Assembly: GCA_030611395.1 (NCBI GenBank)
Contig: JAUWPX010000066.1
Coordinates: 1-7,274 of the forward strand
DNA length: 7,274 nucleotides
Direction: 5' to 3'
Source: Bacteroidota bacterium
GTDB taxonomy: Bacteria; Bacteroidota; Bacteroidia; Bacteroidales; VadinHA17
In this document: one piece after another, positions 5,787 to 7,274 of the stretch
Numbering within the stretch: position 1 is the stretch's first letter
Layout: every line of letters begins with the position of its first letter
Notes under the pieces: model-generated
Databases searched by the model: none
Told to the model about the DNA's origin: nothing
Seen by the model: only the letters and a program-made list of their open reading frames with translations
Position numbers and translations under genes: made by a program

Positions 5787-7274
5787 TTAAAACTTCTCAT
5801 CATACCTGGTCCAGAGCAGATCACCCAGTTCCCATGCTTTTTTTACAACTTTTTCACCCCAGTCTATTGTATAGTTTGTAAGGTATTCTATTGCCTTTTT
5901 ATGTTTTCCTGCTTCATACATTTCCAATGCCTTCTTCTCAATTTCCGGTTGTTTAAAAAACAGGTCATTTTGTAAAGGATCCCATACCTCAGCCACATCA
6001 TGTCGCATATCCCCCCACCTTTGTGCTGTAAGTGTGCCAAGGCGGTTAAAAGCCCACCATGCCGATTCACGGTTAAAGCCATTTGGTCTTCCTGGCACCT
6101 TGTAAGGTCCTGGCATATCAGATACATTGCAATAGACAGGAATATAGATTGATGTAGCTACATTATCCTGTGCCATCCATACCACTCCGCCAACCGGATC
6201 AGGCAACCAGTTACGACACTGAATAATAGTTGCATACATTGTATACCAACGTGCAATGGTCCTTTCACCGCGCCAGTCCCAGCCACCATTTATTTTATGA
6301 AGCTTGTTTGCATCATATGGCATAAAAGGGTTAGCAAGCGGTGATATAACCGTTTTCCCATCCTCATCGGTAACTGTCATATTTTTTGTCATATCAAATG
6401 GTGTATTTTCGAAATAATCTTTAAACAGTGACACCAGTTTTTCAAGGGTTACCGGTTCGTCCGGCTTAACTGAAAACGGATAATTTTCAGCCCTTGGGTC
6501 AAGATTCAATGATGATGCGAGAATATCGAAAACACGCCATTCTCTTCTACGTGAAGCAAAAGAAGTGCGGCTCTCCGGAGCATAAGCATAGCAAAAACTA
6601 AATTCTCCATCTTCAGGATTCCACCAGCCATTTTCTTTAGCTACCTCTAAAATGTTATCCGATGCCATAAAATGATCCGGATCATTAAGGTCAATTTCTT
6701 TTATTGTACTGGCATTAACATTTACAGAAACATGGTTGTCCGGGACACGTTGTGCTACCCATATGGCTCCGACCTTTCCTTTTCCCGGACCAAGAATCTC
6801 TAAATGCCATACTTCCTCAGAATCTGCAATTGTGAGGGCTTCACCTGAATCGTTCCATCCATATTTCGCAGTAAGCTTACCTGTCATTTTGATAGCTTCC
6901 CTGGCAGTTGTACACCTTTCAACCATCAACCTGCAGAGGCGCTGGCAATCAATTAATCCTGCATCAGACTGCAGTTCGCTCCTTCCACCAAAAGTGGATT
7001 CACCAATACCAAGCTGATGTTCATTCATACAGGGGTAGGCTGTATTTATGTAAGCATAGGTATGTTTAACCTGTGGTATTTCACCAATTTTATCATGCTT
7101 GTACATAGGCATTGCGCCGGAATCGTCAGAAACCCTCTTATACATAATTGAAACACTACCGGGATCATGATCTTTTGCTGCGACAACATCTATCCATGAA
7201 CGGGTACGATGTGAATCATCTGTATGAGATGTAAATACCGAACCGTCAGCAGAAGCAAGTTTTCCCACCGTGAT
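5787..7274 (-). CDS. C69-family (PF03577) dipeptidase, N-terminus cut by window edge
   Basis: The frame is open through the right edge. 495 residues are visible; codons for I-T-V precede 'GKLASADGSVFTSHTDDS', so the true start lies outside and the GTG at 7266-7268 is internal. Family C69 (PepD-like) enzymes are N-terminal nucleophile hydrolases in which a Cys just before '(T)-x-x-x-GK-x-A-x-x-DGS' becomes the catalytic N-terminus; that Cys would be just beyond base 7274. Matching motifs, numbered from the GTG, are 'SHTDDS' (14-19), 'YPCMNEHQLGIGEST' (78-92), 'YGWNDSGEALTIADSEEVWHLE' split at 136-147 and 148-157, and 'GAIWVAQRVPDNHVSVNVN' (167-185). The C-terminal part is Trp-rich, and the residues near 440-493 are helical. 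The usual family length (about 500-560) fits a signal peptide plus this segment. It probably hydrolyses dipeptides in the periplasm. It converges on the isomerase-fold gene with a 5-bp gap. Confidence 0.9.
   Translation of the reverse strand: MTVGKLASADGSVFTSHTDDSHRTRSWIDVVAAKDHDPGSVSIMYKRVSDDSGAMPMYKHDKIGEIPQVKHTYAYINTAYPCMNEHQLGIGESTFGGRSELQSDAGLIDCQRLCRLMVERCTTAREAIKMTGKLTAKYGWNDSGEALTIADSEEVWHLEILGPGKGKVGAIWVAQRVPDNHVSVNVNASTIKEIDLNDPDHFMASDNILEVAKENGWWNPEDGEFSFCYAYAPESRTSFASRRREWRVFDILASSLNLDPRAENYPFSVKPDEPVTLEKLVSLFKDYFENTPFDMTKNMTVTDEDGKTVISPLANPFMPYDANKLHKINGGWDWRGERTIARWYTMYATIIQCRNWLPDPVGGVVWMAQDNVATSIYIPVYCNVSDMPGPYKVPGRPNGFNRESAWWAFNRLGTLTAQRWGDMRHDVAEVWDPLQNDLFFKQPEIEKKALEMYEAGKHKKAIEYLTNYTIDWGEKVVKKAWELGDLLWTRYDEKF

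Noticed and set aside
5888..6127. Minus-strand 79-residue ORF in a different frame of the dipeptidase gene
   Set aside because: It lies wholly within the dipeptidase gene and has no supporting motif.
6736..7017. Plus-strand 93-residue ORF
   Set aside because: Antisense shadow of conserved C69 dipeptidase motifs.

Overview
The window looks like a chromosomal segment of a Bacteroidota bacterium, probably Bacteroidales-like. The reasons are its AT-rich composition, matches to the Bacteroidota -7 promoter element TAnnTTTG, AT-rich leaders without a Shine-Dalgarno for most genes, and secreted protein families typical of that phylum (a DUF4384-type protein, a PGWG/DUF5683-like protein, a C69 dipeptidase). 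No tRNA, rRNA, CRISPR array or transposase gene was seen.

Layout, left to right. Positions 1-699 (minus) hold most of a secreted or membrane protein whose C-terminus lies outside the window. Directly upstream of it, at 716-938 on the same strand, is a broken C-terminal remnant of what looks like a caspase-family (C14-like) protein with a +1 frameshift. The remnant is bounded on its upstream side by a block of inverted and direct repeats (about 975-1092). Positions 1120-2076 (minus) encode an exported protein with an LPP20/FlgT-N-like N-terminal region and a DUF4384-like domain. These three pieces look like the eroded remains of one functional module. Positions 2257-3291 (minus) encode a PLP-dependent low-specificity L-threonine aldolase, and 3386-3985 (minus) a small four-helix membrane protein of the 'putative sensor' family. 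A good intrinsic terminator lies between them.

At 4201 the direction changes. Positions 4201-5781 (plus) encode an exported protein with an L-fucose/L-arabinose isomerase-like C-terminal region, preceded by an unusually canonical Shine-Dalgarno and a TAAATTTG promoter element. It converges, with a 5-bp gap, on 5787-7274 (minus), a C69-family dipeptidase whose N-terminus, including the expected catalytic Cys, is beyond the right edge.

The genes do not form one pathway. The threonine aldolase is ordinary metabolism. The two most unusual items are the exported isomerase-fold protein, in which the metal-ligand Glu appears to be Gln, and the caspase remnant between two still-intact secreted partners. 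No complete novel defence or mobile system is evident here.
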